Assembly: GCA_038496675.1 (NCBI GenBank)
Contig: CM076650.1
Coordinates: 24,057,601-24,121,600 of the forward strand
DNA length: 64,000 nucleotides
Direction: 5' to 3'
Source: Rachycentron canadum
Taxonomy: Eukaryota > Chordata > Actinopteri > Carangiformes > Rachycentridae
Position numbers and translations under genes: made by a program. Positions 48,101-59,151 of this stretch are shown here, piece after piece (within the stretch, counting starts at the first letter, position 1; each line of letters starts with the position of its first letter). A model generated the notes under the pieces. The model was not told where the DNA came from. It made no database searches and worked only from the letters and a program-made list of their open reading frames with translations.

Positions 48101-51100
48101 CACTTGGCACCTGTGGGTTCATGTACAGAATCAATCTGCAAGTAGGTCAGGAAATCTACCACCCGAGACATGTGCACTGCTTACAAAAACCACTATCTAG
48201 GGCAATATCTTTACCTCACACCGATTAAATAAATACTGTGACACAGATTTAAAAAATATTCTGAAGGATTGCATGAAAAACATGAAAGCATGAAATAGTC
48301 CTGATGGCCTCTTACTCCTAGTGGCTTGTTCTATTACACAGATAGAGACAGACACAGATGCTGTGTGGTGCTGACATGGCATGTGTGCAATGGAAACATT
48401 TCAACATTGAAGAGTCAAATGAACACAGCAAACTGCAAACAGACACAGTGATAGTTAGAGTTTGTTTTTTTTTTTTACACACACTTACTCCGACACACAG
48501 GAAGTGAGAGAGCTACCACACACACACCCACACACTCACAAAGACTCACCAGAGCCGAGCAGCGAGTTGCCACGGCCTGTGGAAAAACTGCCAGCAGAGG
48601 AGGAGAAAGAAGAAGAAGACAAGGAAGCAGAAGAAGAAGAAGAAGAGGAAGAGGAAGAGGTGGCGGGGGGAGGTAGCGTGGAGGGAAAGGCAGGGTGTGG
48701 GATGGAGGATGGGCTTGGGTAGAGTGAGGAGGTTAACGCTGGAGGAGGAGGTGCTGTGTGGTGATGGTGGTGGTGAAGCTCCTCTTCCCTCCTCTCTCGG
48801 TTCTTGCTGCCCCGCGGGCGCCCTGGACCGTGGCGGCTCTTCTTGTTGCCGCGGTGCCTCCTCTCCCGAGGCAGCGGTGGGGGTGTGGCTTTGTCCTCCA
48901 AATCCGCCTCCTCTAGGATGGGTGGCGTGCTCAGTTGAGACGGCTTACAGAGAGACTTGGAGGGTTTGTAGTCCCCCGAGGAGGAGATCTTGCGAATCTT
49001 ACTGCTGCTGCCCAGACCTGATGAGGAGGTGATGCGCATGATGGACCCGAAAGTGGAGATGGTGACCTTGTTCTCAAAAGGGCTCGAGTTGCCTTCTGAC
49101 CTGTCATGACCCTGTGACCCCACCAGAGGGCCATCAGCAGGAGTCAGTGCTGGTGGCTTGTGGTATTTACTGTCCTCCTCCTCCTCCTCCTCCTCCTCTT
49201 CCTCATCTTTGTCCTCCTCCTTCTCATCGTCCTCTTCATCCTCGTCCTCCTGGACTGCTGGCCTCCTGTGGCGCTCCTTGCGCTCCTCTCCACTGTGGTC
49301 ATCACCTCCTCGGTCATGGTCACGCTCCAGGCGGGATGAAGATGAGAATTGATGGAAATCCTGAGTAGAAGACAAGGAGCCACCTCCAAGAGAAACACAC
49401 ATACACATAAAGATGAAAAGCAAACTCACTAATCTCAGTCGTCTTTTCTGCCATCACCTCTGACTTTATCCCCAACATAAGCTCAGGAGTATCCAATGAA
49501 AAAAAGGTCCAGTTAGATTAAATCTTCTTAAACTGATATTTTTGGTTGTTTGACGTGGGGATGTGTGAGGCAGTCATCTGTAGTCAGTGTATTAGACAAA
49601 GTCTGCGTCTGTGTCCAGACTGAGGTCTGCGTCTTAGTTACATCAGCTATATTGTCTCAGCATTTCATTGTGCACTTCTTACCAGTGTTGAATGGACTGG
49701 AGGAACATGAGGAGGAGGAGCAGCTCTTGCCAGTGCTTCCTGTCTTTTTACTGCTGCGATGACCATGACTGTGTGAGCTCAGCTTCTTGGACTTTCCCTC
49801 ACTGTCCTTGCTGCTGTGGTGACTGGAGATCTGCACCGACACACACATGTTCAGTTTTTTTAGTAAGTCAAACTAATTGACAGCTATTTCCAATATGTGG
49901 CATTAAACTTGTAATTACTCTTTTGTTGTGGCATTAAGATTTCTCTGAATGTTAATTTCAGCCCCTTTACCTTTTCTATGCTGCTGGTTGTCACTGACGA
50001 GCTCAGGCTGTCAGAGGATTTCTTGTGGCGCTCTTTTTGCCTGATCTTGTCCTTATGACTCTGAAAACAAGCACACACACACATACGCACACAGGGATCA
50101 GTCAAGACCAGCTGCTACAATGCATTCGCAGTTCTAACATACGGACACACAATTACCAGGTTGTGGTATCATTTGAAATTATACTAGTGTCAATGTGATG
50201 CCATTTTGCCTTTACAATGATGCACATTATCACTAGTGACTACCTTCCTCTGTCTGTGGTGGTGGTGTTTGTCCTGTGAGGGAGAGCTGGAGCGCCCCCT
50301 GGAATGACTGAAGGAGCTACTTGTATTTTCGTTGGAGCGCAGCTTCTTCTGCTGGAAAAACCCAAACAAGAAGTGAACACTGATCAAAAAAAAAAAAACC
50401 CAAGAATATCCATTTCACTCTCAGAACACTCAGAGAAACCACATTGTGTTCTGTTTCTAAAGACAGACTGTGTGTAATTTCTCTGTGGACTGAGGGCTAT
50501 GACACTTTCACAGTATTAATATAGAACACAGATCTGATTGATAAGGGAGACATGAAAATCTCACTTACATACAACATGGGACCTTTATAGCAATAGCTTG
50601 AAATTTGGGAAACATGCCTTTTGCTTACACGCCAAGTTAGGTCAGAAGACCAACAACATTCTCATATCGGTCTCATATCTGACCAGCAGCCACTTAGTGT
50701 TGCATTAAGACTTCAAGCAGCTAGCCTGGCTCTGAATGCCACTAATCAATATGTTATATCTTATTTGTTTAATCTATAAAAAAGTGTTGTTTTTCAGTTA
50801 TTTGCTGCACTATCTTTGGCTGGGCCCATTGACTTTGTAGAGACTTATTGGTGCCATGAGGTTACCAGGCAACCACTGGAGATACCAGGAAGTCACTGAG
50901 TGTGACCATAAAATAGTCAGTCACCTAAGGCCCTGTACTGCAGAGGTCTGTGAGACTGAAATGGCAATTGAGTTTGATTGTAAGGCAACAGGTGAGACTC
51001 AAAAGTAAAGGAGGTGGTAATAAAAACATGACAGCATGTCATGGCTACTGATAAAGATGACATTCACAAGGCTGAGGGAGGATCTCAGAGCGTTACCATT

Positions 51101-51252
51101 TTGTTGTAGTGATGCTTGCAGTAGCCACAGTATTTCACATTGTCAGCTTCTGGGCCTTCCTCCTCACACAGCAGACCAGCCATCTGAGCACTGAACACAG
51201 GGTGTCATAGGGTGTCACAGGTCAGGCAGGAGAGGAGACACGATAGCAGAGA

Positions 51253-51345
<93 letters not shown>

Positions 51346-52974
51346 TACCCTGACAACAACACCTGGATGTCACCCAAGACAGGTGAGCGCTTTTGTCATT
51401 GATCAAAGCAGGATGGATTAAATATCACATGTCCGCACTCTGAGATAGGAACATCAAGCAAATGAATGAAAATGTAGAGATAGGGAGAAAAGTAGTGCAG
51501 ACACAGTAAAACAAATCAAGCTATGGGAAATACATAGTCATTTTGAGATTTTCTCTTTTGACCAGCTACTGTTTTACAACTCAGTCAAGAAATACAATCT
51601 GCTATGTGCAGCTGATTTCTGTATCAAACACACACTTAACACTCACCAGGTGACGTGAAATGCTTGTCTGCAGCCCTGTCGGTTGCAGGTCATGCAGGCT
51701 CCACAGGCAGCCTTGCTCTCTCTCCCATGGTCCTCACAGATGTAACAGGTCTAGTGAAGCAGCACAGATGGGGAAAACAGGCAATGAAGAAACATAAATA
51801 TATCAATGTCATATCAGGGAGCACTGACCTGAAGATAAAGCTCTTCAAATCTTGCTTAGTTCAATTCAGCTGTACCAGTGCAACCATGAATTAAAGTGAA
51901 CTATTGTGATTGCAGTGTGAGATGCTGTAATTACTAAGAAGATTGTCAAGACAACAGATGGGACTTTCAAACAGAACAGTTCTCTCTGTGCTTGCTGCTG
52001 TTAACCAGATGTTTGGGTCAGTTGTGAAAATTTTTTTTACATGAAGCGACTAGAGTTAACTGTGTATTTGTTTTCAAAGCAGAACTACATTTTCTCTATC
52101 TTGATGACTAAAATCTAAAAAGAGGGATGTGTCTGGGCTTAGATAAGACACACTCACACTGAGCTAAGTATTTAGCTGAAAGGCCATTACTGGTTATGGC
52201 ATAACTATGTAAAAAAAAAAAAAAAAACACACATCACAAAAAGGAAAACATAGGCCAGTATTGACCTGCTCTGGGTCTTTGACAAAAAAGATTTGAATTT
52301 ATTTCCCTTTCTCAGCCATAGTCCTTCCTTTTATTTCTTATTATATAGCAGTGGGATAAACCACGGGGGAGTGTGGCTGTAGCAAAAGAAATGATCACAT
52401 GCAGACAAGACCTTGATAATAATTCGTCTTAGCGCTCAAGGCTGGAATTCAAATGTCCCGTAAGCACCACACTGTGCACACATGTCAAAAAAAAAATACA
52501 TGGAAGCATACACAAGCAGTCAAACGCGTTGACGCACACTCAGCTTTTGTACTTCTTCTTGGCTTTTCCCCAGTGAGTGGAGCTGGCTGGTGGGGGGCAG
52601 GAGAGGCCTAGCAACAGGTGCGGGACAAAGAAACAGCGGGCTCTTTACCTTTTCATTTCAACCCCCTCTCTTTTGCCTTTTCTCTCCTCTTTCCTCTGTC
52701 TTACTCCACTCCCCACATCCTAGTCTGCTCCCTGTTCCCCTCAGAGGATGATGGCTATGTAATGAAAGGCTGGAGACGTTACTACACCGAGGGTATAAAA
52801 AGGAAGAGTGGCGTCTCAAGTTTTCACTGTCCTTTGTAACGCTGTCTAGGAATGCAGGCAGCAAAATCTGGATGAATGGCTCTGATGGGGGAAAGCTGTA
52901 TGCAATTTACTGTAGCTGACACAGTAATATGAAACCAGGCACTCAAACACTCGTGTACATTTATATGCAGGCAT

Positions 52975-53016
<42 letters not shown>

Positions 53017-54949
53017 GCACGCACACACACACACAGATGTCAGTAACTGGCTTATCAGTCCGTCAAATATTGATCTCTCTGTTTTGTGTATTGCTACTTC
53101 TGCTGTACAGAGCAAACTCTGCCCTCAGAGTTGGAATGATTTACAAAGTGAAAAACTGAGTATTTCAAAAGCATTTCTGAATGTGGCTGTATTTATGATA
53201 TGGGATATGTTTACCCTGTTTTCCAAAGTCGGTCTTAAACTGCATGTTAGGATTCTGTGTGAGGTCAGTACACAGCATCAACCTGTTTCATATGTCAACA
53301 CGTCATTAACAAGCATTCACTATTATACACAGAGATTACATGAAGGACAGACTTTAAATAAACTTTACTGTTGATGTTATTAATTCATGATTTGTGTCAT
53401 CTTCAGATAGTTTTTTGTCTGACTAACAGTACAAACCCTATGAGATTTAATTCCTAATGGTGTAAAATCCCCAAAGCAGAGGAATGTGTCATTTTGTAAG
53501 ACAACTGACATTAAGCTAATGACTTTAGGCTTAATCAGGACATCACAACGCCTGTTTTGTGTCGAACTGTGATAAATGTACTTCTTTGTTGCTCCCTCAA
53601 CCTGCCTCATCCTTTTCTATTTCTGCTCAAAATCACCCACATTTCCCAGAATGACTTTCAACAACCTCCAGGCGTGACCTTGCCACATTCAACTATGGGT
53701 TTGTGCAGGACGTGTAGGCGATGGCCATGATCTGGAGCAAAACTATTTCCTGTTCAAAGGAGAACCTAGAGTTGTGCTGCTCCCCACATGTCCTAAAACT
53801 GTGTTGTTGTCTCTCTGTGGGATGGTTGACACTGATGGAAAAAGCTCAGTCTAAAAGTCCCTGTTCTAACACCAAACTGGTGTTTATAGTTATAGCTATA
53901 GTTCAACAATGCCTCCTATACTTAATTGTCTAATGCTTTACTTCTAAAACTTCTACTTCAGGTAATAAGCATTATATTTGAATAGGTAAGTATTAATTTG
54001 AATATGCAATGGATCCAAAATATGACAGGTATAGCATAAATCTTGTATTTGGCATGTTTTGAAACCACCTGATGTTTGATTCATAGTCATTTGTCTCTAA
54101 CAAATGAACGTTGTCCTTGTTGCCTAATCATTAAGGCGCATACTGCATGGTCACAACATCCCTGGGTTGATTCCAGCTGGGGACTTTGTTTCCAGAGTAT
54201 CTGTCTGCTATCATCTACCCAAAAAAATCTTCACAATAAAAAAAAACAAAACAATGAATGTTCTTCAGCCTCTCCAGGTAGAAGAAAAAAATGAGTTTTC
54301 TCGGATAAGCTCAGTCTTTTTGATTCCATTCTCTGAGCAAACAAATGGACATAAGAAGCAGCACGTCCTAAATCTCCTAAATTTCAACACAAGAGCATCA
54401 GACTTTGATGAAGTCTTGTTGTCTTGTGGTTAGTGTGACGATGTATTGGATGTTTAAAGGCAAGTTCTTGCAGTCAACAGAGTGTGTGTCAGTACCTTGA
54501 TGTATCTTTCATGCGGGACATATTGCAGGATAATGGGCTCCATGGTGAGGACGTTGGCAAACTGCACCTCAGGGATGTAGAGCGCACACACAACGTGGGC
54601 CCAGCCTGATGAAGAGGTTGGCAGTGAATCAGTGGCATGATAAGGCTCTTTATGAATGAAGTGCAAATCTACAGCTTACACCTGCTACATCAGGTGAGAA
54701 AGGGGTAACTCTGTTTCATACATTACCTCCGCTGTCCGTCCTCTTGAGGGCACCATCTTTGTGGGGGCACAGCTCACATCTCTGGCGAAGGACAAGAGAA
54801 TGTGTGTCACTAATCCTAACAGGTGACACAGGGGTGGATAGCAGTGTTTTGGCATACTCACCACGCGAGCCGCCCTCTCCTGTGACTCACACTTCCGACA
54901 GAACCATGGGCCGGTGGGCACCTGGACAATGCCATAGCATGCTACCACA

Positions 54950-55008
<59 letters not shown>

Positions 55009-55917
55009 GCTAAAATGATTTCTTGTCTCACTGTCACCTGCAGTTTTCCAGCATATGTATGAAAGTAACATATCAGTCAATATATTAGCATTTCTCAATC
55101 TTTATCATTTTCTAATTGAAGGTATTTTACATGGATCACTGTTATTGTGCTGTCTCCTGAGGCATGTTAGGTGCTGCTCTCATCTCAGTCATCTTATCCA
55201 TTTTCTATCCACTTGAGACTTTGACACAGAGGTTGAGAGTGAATGAAGGCAGCTCCCAGCGCAGCAGGAGGCTGAATAAGCTTTCTATCACATTTCAGAG
55301 GGCTGACTTTCAGGAACTAAGTCAAATTTATTTCAGATATTTATCCTGCACAGTGAAGTGTTCAGCTGTTGGTCCTGGTTCTGCCTCAGAAATAAGATCA
55401 TGCAAGTTTACTGCTCCGCTTACGGACGCATTAAAGCAACAAAGCAAATGGACACAAGGTAACACGGTGTCCAACCCGGCGGGCCTGGCTCACTTCTGGC
55501 TGAACACGCCTCTTGCAGTACGTGCTGAACCCGACCGGGCCAGACAGCCACGCACAGACACCGACCCACTGTGCCATCAAGGCGCCATCCAGGGTCGGTG
55601 TCAGCCCGCTTGGCCCTGTGTGTTAAATCATGTGTGCTGAGAGGAAACAACAAACAGCACGCCTACCTACCCCTCCCACACACATCAACACACACACAAA
55701 CACGCACGTAGACAGCCACCTAGAAACCTACCGACCTACCAGCACCTCTGGCTGCGCTCAGCCGCCACAGCTGCCCGGTAATTACACGCTAACAGCGGCT
55801 AATGTTACCTTGGTGAACGGCGACGCTGCAGCCGTGTCCATCACAGTAAACCAGCGGATTCTCAGCCCAGCCTCGCTCGTCTGAACACACGCAGCAACCT
55901 CCGACCATTTCCCGCAT
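40995..55917 (-). CDS. mllt6: MLLT6/AF17, PHD finger containing
   Basis: AF17 is a nuclear chromatin reader and partner of the Dot1l complex. Exons in order: 55809-55917, 54862-54941, 54727-54781, 54496-54605, 51647-51750, 51097-51190, 50244-50351, 49971-50060, 49683-49830, 48550-49383, 47825-48024, 47266-47383, 46508-46574, 46262-46410, 45118-45315, 44852-44928, 42927-43297, 42741-42837, 41120-41332, 40995-41030; 3258 nt, 1085 aa (human 1093). Residues 1-184 form the PHD-zinc knuckle-PHD module (CCVCSDERGWAENPLVYCDG, ACYGIVQVPTGPWFCRKC, GGWAHVVCALYIPEVQFANV, CRQAFHVTCAQMAGLLCEE). Basic Ser/Lys repeats follow. Exon 10 has an acidic run and an AT-hook-like RHGPGRPRGSKN near 483-494. The OM-LZ leucine zipper is at about 756-790 (QENQRLQDQILSLTAKKERL). 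A Gln-rich C-terminus ends AGGEKGGDKNG. Met4 is an alternative start. Confidence 0.96.
42238..42270. repeat. Perfect inverted repeat, 13-bp arms, 7-nt loop
   Basis: CCCCTAAACCTAA at 42238-42250 pairs perfectly with 42258-42270. It lies in an mllt6 intron. Confidence 0.92.
43875..44476 (+). pseudogene. Remnant of a Tc1-like transposase
   Basis: Two frames cover it: 43875-44273 (NNVLWTDESKIELFG to VEAELDPAT) and 44270-44476 (ending NTSY). A cut-and-paste transposase of the DDE/D class is the parent. Between the two frames the usual DNDPKH-to-NPIE segment of about 34 residues is nearly absent. A 24-bp palindrome replaces part of the C-terminal coding sequence. It is inert. Confidence 0.9.
44364..44419. 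repeat. Perfect inverted repeat, 24-bp arms, 8-nt loop
   Basis: Arms 44364-44387 and 44396-44419 are exact reverse complements around GCCTGAGG. They sit inside the dead Tc1 transposase. Confidence 0.97.
45062..45108. repeat. (GT)n microsatellite
   Basis: A pure GT run of about 47 bases that ends 10 bases from the donor of mllt6 exon 15 (exon border 45118). Read in mllt6 sense it is CA-rich, just inside the intron. Confidence 0.95.
51254..51346. repeat. (CA)n microsatellite, interrupted
   Basis: CA runs with a short interruption (AGACAT) near 51301, in the mllt6 intron before exon 6 in transcript order. Confidence 0.95.
52976..53035. repeat. (CA)n microsatellite
   Basis: CA dinucleotides with one AAGCACGC interruption, in mllt6 intron 4. 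Confidence 0.95.
54108..54250 (+). repeat. Probable tRNA-derived SINE fragment
   Basis: An A-box-like TTGCCTAATCATTAAGGC is followed by a B-box-like GGTTGATTCC at 54165-54174 and an A-rich end near 54236-54252. It sits in mllt6 intron 4. It folds too poorly to be called a tRNA gene. Confidence 0.45.
54946..54999. repeat. (CA)n microsatellite
   Basis: The run touches the acceptor side of mllt6 exon 2 (exon border 54941). On the mllt6 strand it is a TG run ending 4 bases from the exon, where a pyrimidine tract is normally found. Confidence 0.93.
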
Positions 55918-56250
55918 GCTGCTCCCATATGAAGAAATGTATTTCCCCTCCCGGCAACGGCTCAGACCTCGCCCAGGCCTGTCAAGTGGTCGTCCCGCAC
56001 CGACGCCGCACCGGGCATAGTCGTGGGCCGCTTTCGTCGCGCAGTTTTAGCGCAGCGGAGAAACGAAATCTCGGCGTGGGGTTTGTGGTGTTGCTGCTAC
56101 GTTTTTTCCGTGATGTCCTCCCCGTCCCCATAGAGCCGATGCAGTGCGCATGCTCAGACCTGCTCCTCTGTCACAGCAGTCACAGCAAAGGTAGCAAGTT
56201 ATTGTTTTCAATCTGAATCACTTTTCGGAGCGTGTTTTCACGTTCATTAT
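55918..56250 (-). promoter_or_regulatory. mllt6 promoter and 5' UTR
   Basis: A CpG-rich block upstream of the mllt6 ATG. It contains an NRF1-like TGCGCATGCT at 56145-56154 and GC-rich stretches but no TATA box. The CpG-rich zone continues into the first exon and intron 1 (55480-55917). Confidence 0.6.
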
Positions 56251-56859
56251 ATTATCTTTTCGTTATTCGTTTCTTTGTGAAAACGATACCCGCTCACCTC
56301 ATCTTCCTTGTAAGTATCTTACGGATTAGATTAGTAAAACATGTGGACGAATCAGTCAAAACCGCTGGTTGCACTGTTTCTCTATCAATTGAGTTTCAAC
56401 AGCCCCACCTTCAGGATTTCCCCAGAACAAGGCAACAATTACAAGCTGTTTCACCATCCTGTGCCCTGCCCGAAATGAAAACCATCCAGAGGGAATGATC
56501 CACCTGCTTTATGACATGATCCTGACTTACTGCATATTGATATAAACTTTAATTGGTATAGTGTTGTACACTTGTATCTGACTCTTTCTCTAGCTGTAGA
56601 CTGAGGCCTCTCACTAGCTCTCAAGTTGCAGCCAAAATAAGACAGTGTGTTGGTGTTACAGTAAAAATACACAGCGTGGATCTCTTTGATTTTTGGCCGA
56701 GAAGGTGACCCTGATAGTTCAGTCAGCAGATGTCACCAGAAGCCTTTCATTTTGACTGGACTTGCGTCATTGTTGCTTTATGACTAGTGTCTTGACTGGC
56801 TGAGTAAAGTCTGTCTAGCAGGACAATTTATGGTGAAAATGGCACTTCAGTGTGTGTAC

Positions 56860-57100
56860 ACACACACAAACACACACGTTTGTATACCTATCTTTGAGGG
56901 GACCCTACCCCATAACTATCACAACTAAACTCCTAACCCTAACCCTTATTCTAACCCTAACCTTAAAATCAAGTCTTTTTAACCAACCCTAACTTGCTGG
57001 GTCTAATATTGTGCTTCCAACAAAACACAACGTACCCCACAAGTATTGTGGACTGCCACTTTTTGGACCCCATGAATATAATTAAACAGACATTTTTGGA
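56860..57100. repeat. Dispersed fish repeat with CCTAACCCTAA-like core
   Basis: The series ACACACGTTTGTATACCTAT, GGGGACC, CCCATAACTATCACAACTAA, then degenerate CCTAACCCTAA units and ACCCCACAAGTAT matches a repeat I know to be frequent in teleosts. The core imitates telomere repeats but is irregular. Confidence 0.55.
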
Positions 57101-57990
57101 CAGGCTTTCTAGACACCAGTTCCATACATGTTTCCCTTTAGCTCCTTTTTTTTCTTTTGTGTTCAGAGTCAATATGAGAGAAAATGATCTTGCAGTTTTT
57201 CTCCTCCTACATTACCACAAACAACCCTGGCTTCAAGTTTTAACTTATGAGGTGAACACACAGCATTACTCAAACTATTCAGTATTTCGATGGAAAATAC
57301 CACTAACTTTACTTTTTGATTGGAAAAAGAGAAGCAGTGCGGTTGTACTGTTGAAATGGATGACTGGGCTTTTTAATGTGACATATGGACATGAAGCTGT
57401 GATAACAGTCTGCCTCACAAGTGTCACTTCTCTTCAAACCCAAAGAGAGAAAAGGGAACTGGCACTGATGGAGAGGACAGATAGCGTGGTGGCAGCTGGA
57501 TGAAGTTAACACCCTGTTCTAGTCTGAAGGCAGCAAAGCATGACCAAGTCCCTGCGCTGACATGTGGGCGAAGTGCATCCACGCTGATGCACACACACTC
57601 AATGCATTGTGACTTAAAGCCCATGTGTTCACCAAAACTTCCCTGATACTCTCAGAACAGACAGATTTAGCAGTCAGCGTAGGTTCCTTAAGTTTTTCAT
57701 ATGAAAAACTCCTGTTTTTAAATCTGTTTCACACATTAATACCCACATGTGGAGTTTTACTAGTAGACATCATGTATTACTATGCATTGTGTGGGTGAGG
57801 TGAGAGCTAAGTGGGAAGGTGAAACCATAAAATATTTTGGAAACAGTCCCTCATTGAGCTTTCTTTAAGTTAAGAAAATAATGATGTGAAACTTATCTTT
57901 ATTTAGCTTGAGACCCTTCATGGGTTGTAGAAACAATTCTGGAGCGATAATGCTCAAGGAAAACATCATGAATACTTTACTGTCATGCAG

Positions 57991-58032
57991 TACCATCTGC
58001 CCCCAGCAGATGGATGCTGGGGGCAGATGGTA
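57991..58032. repeat. Perfect inverted repeat, 17-bp arms, 8-nt loop
   Basis: TACCATCTGCCCCCAGC at 57991-58007 pairs exactly with 58016-58032. First of three hairpins in 154 bases. Confidence 0.95.
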
Positions 58033-58054
58033 GATCGTGATCCACTATCATGCA

Positions 58055-58078
58055 TTTCCTCCGCGTATGTGGAGGAAA
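58055..58078. repeat. Inverted repeat, 8-bp arms, 8-nt loop
   Basis: TTTCCTCC at 58055-58062 pairs exactly with GGAGGAAA at 58071-58078. Alone it could be chance; it lies between two long hairpins. Confidence 0.75.
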
Positions 58079-58105
58079 CAATGAGATCTAAATCCTGTGA
58101 TGAAA

Positions 58106-58144
58106 TCAGGAGACATTGCCATTAATCGTGGCAATGTCTCCTGA
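58106..58144. repeat. Perfect inverted repeat, 16-bp arms, 7-nt loop
   Basis: TCAGGAGACATTGCCA at 58106-58121 pairs exactly with 58129-58144. Confidence 0.95.
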
Positions 58145-58955
58145 ATTAAGTGTCATTTGATGTTTGATCAATGTCAGAGCATGTCAATATCTAAATACTG
58201 GGGGGAAAACACGATTTAATGCAACATAACAGCTTTAACGTGCTATCAAATGAAGCACCGTATATTTAATTTGGGCCTGCCTTGAATTTGACTTACGTCC
58301 TCATTACCTCTGCCCTTCTTAGAAAGTTCAAAGGTAGCATGTAGCAAAGTCTTATATCTATTAGGGAGACAAAAATGTCTCTGTAGAGCTGAAAGCCACT
58401 TTTAACAAGTGGAAAGGCTAAATACATTTAATATTCAGGAGTGAGAAACCAACATATGGTGTAGCACAAAGTGATGTGAAGCCGTCAACTGTGTTCTCAA
58501 AACCACAGCCTAAAAGGAGACATGTGACCTTATAGATAATAGGATTTTTTTTCTGCATTCTTGAATTGGCAAGTGAGTTTTTCAAAGACACTTCTCTTGA
58601 CAAGGTGGAGGTCTATGTGCAATGAAGAAAAACAAAAAGGGTTCTCTTTTATTTTTACACCTTTACATAGTCAACAGGAAAACAGCAGATAGACAATAAA
58701 TGTATTAATTTGTGCTACTTCTGTGAACATTTAAATGAATATCTGGCATATTGCTATATAATATGAACAGCGGCTTCAGTAGCGATAATAAAGCACAAAT
58801 GTATATATGAAAAGGAAGTAGAATTACTCCCACATAAACACTTTACAGGCCATCTTTTCAGATGAGGTACAGTATGACTTTGACATTGAAACTTGTCACA
58901 CTCCTATAATGCCTTTCTTAGGCTCTCTCTCCTTACACACACACACACCAACAAC

Positions 58956-58977
58956 AGAGAGAGAGAGAGAGAGAGAG
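58956..58977. repeat. (GA)n microsatellite
   Basis: A pure GA run next to a short CA run, within the predicted 3' UTR of the Ikaros-family gene. Confidence 0.9.
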
Positions 58978-59031
58978 CTGCTTCTTCATGCTTTCATTTC
59001 TGATAATGCCAGCTACTTATACAAGTAAAGC

Positions 59032-59035
<4 letters not shown>

Positions 59036-59082
<47 letters not shown>
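59036..59082. repeat. (GT)n microsatellite
   Basis: A pure GT run of 47 bases, within the predicted 3' UTR of the Ikaros-family gene. Confidence 0.95.
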
Positions 59083-59085
<3 letters not shown>

Positions 59086-59151
59086 CTCATACAGTGTTAT
59101 TTGTCTCAGCGTGTGTGTGTATGTAAGCATGAACATCAGCACAGTTGAAAG

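Larger units (their letters stand above)
56251..58629. other. Intergenic region between mllt6 and the Ikaros-family gene
   Basis: Non-coding DNA holding a dispersed fish repeat (56860-57100) and three hairpins (57991-58144), listed separately. The frames seen here, including one of 169 codons at 56994-57503, have no domain and overlap repeat sequence. Confidence 0.6.
58630..59151 (-). other. 3' UTR of the Ikaros-family gene
   Basis: A minus-strand AATAAA (TTTATT at 58648-58653) lies about 500 bases after the stop. The region includes a (GA)n run at 58956-58977 and a (GT)n run at 59036-59082. Confidence 0.65.

Noticed and set aside
48462..49368. Plus-strand frames over mllt6 exon 10
   Set aside because: They are antisense shadows of the low-complexity coding exon, which has phase-matched splice sites on the minus strand.
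52973..53374. 133-codon frame starting in poly-HT
   Set aside because: It is translation of a CA microsatellite followed by intron sequence of mllt6.
54108..54180. tRNA gene
   Set aside because: The A and B boxes are present, but arms and anticodon stem do not pair well and an A-rich tail follows, so a SINE fragment fits better.
55164..55640. 158-codon plus-strand frame
   Set aside because: It lies in mllt6 intron 1 antisense, has no domain, and follows a GC-rich stretch with local repeats. No splice or poly(A) support.
56928..56995. Interstitial telomere repeat
   Set aside because: The CCTAA-type units are irregular and belong to a larger dispersed fish repeat, so this is not evidence of a chromosome-end fusion.
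56994..57503. 169-codon plus-strand frame
   Set aside because: Its first part is dispersed-repeat sequence, its composition is not gene-like, and I recognise no domain.
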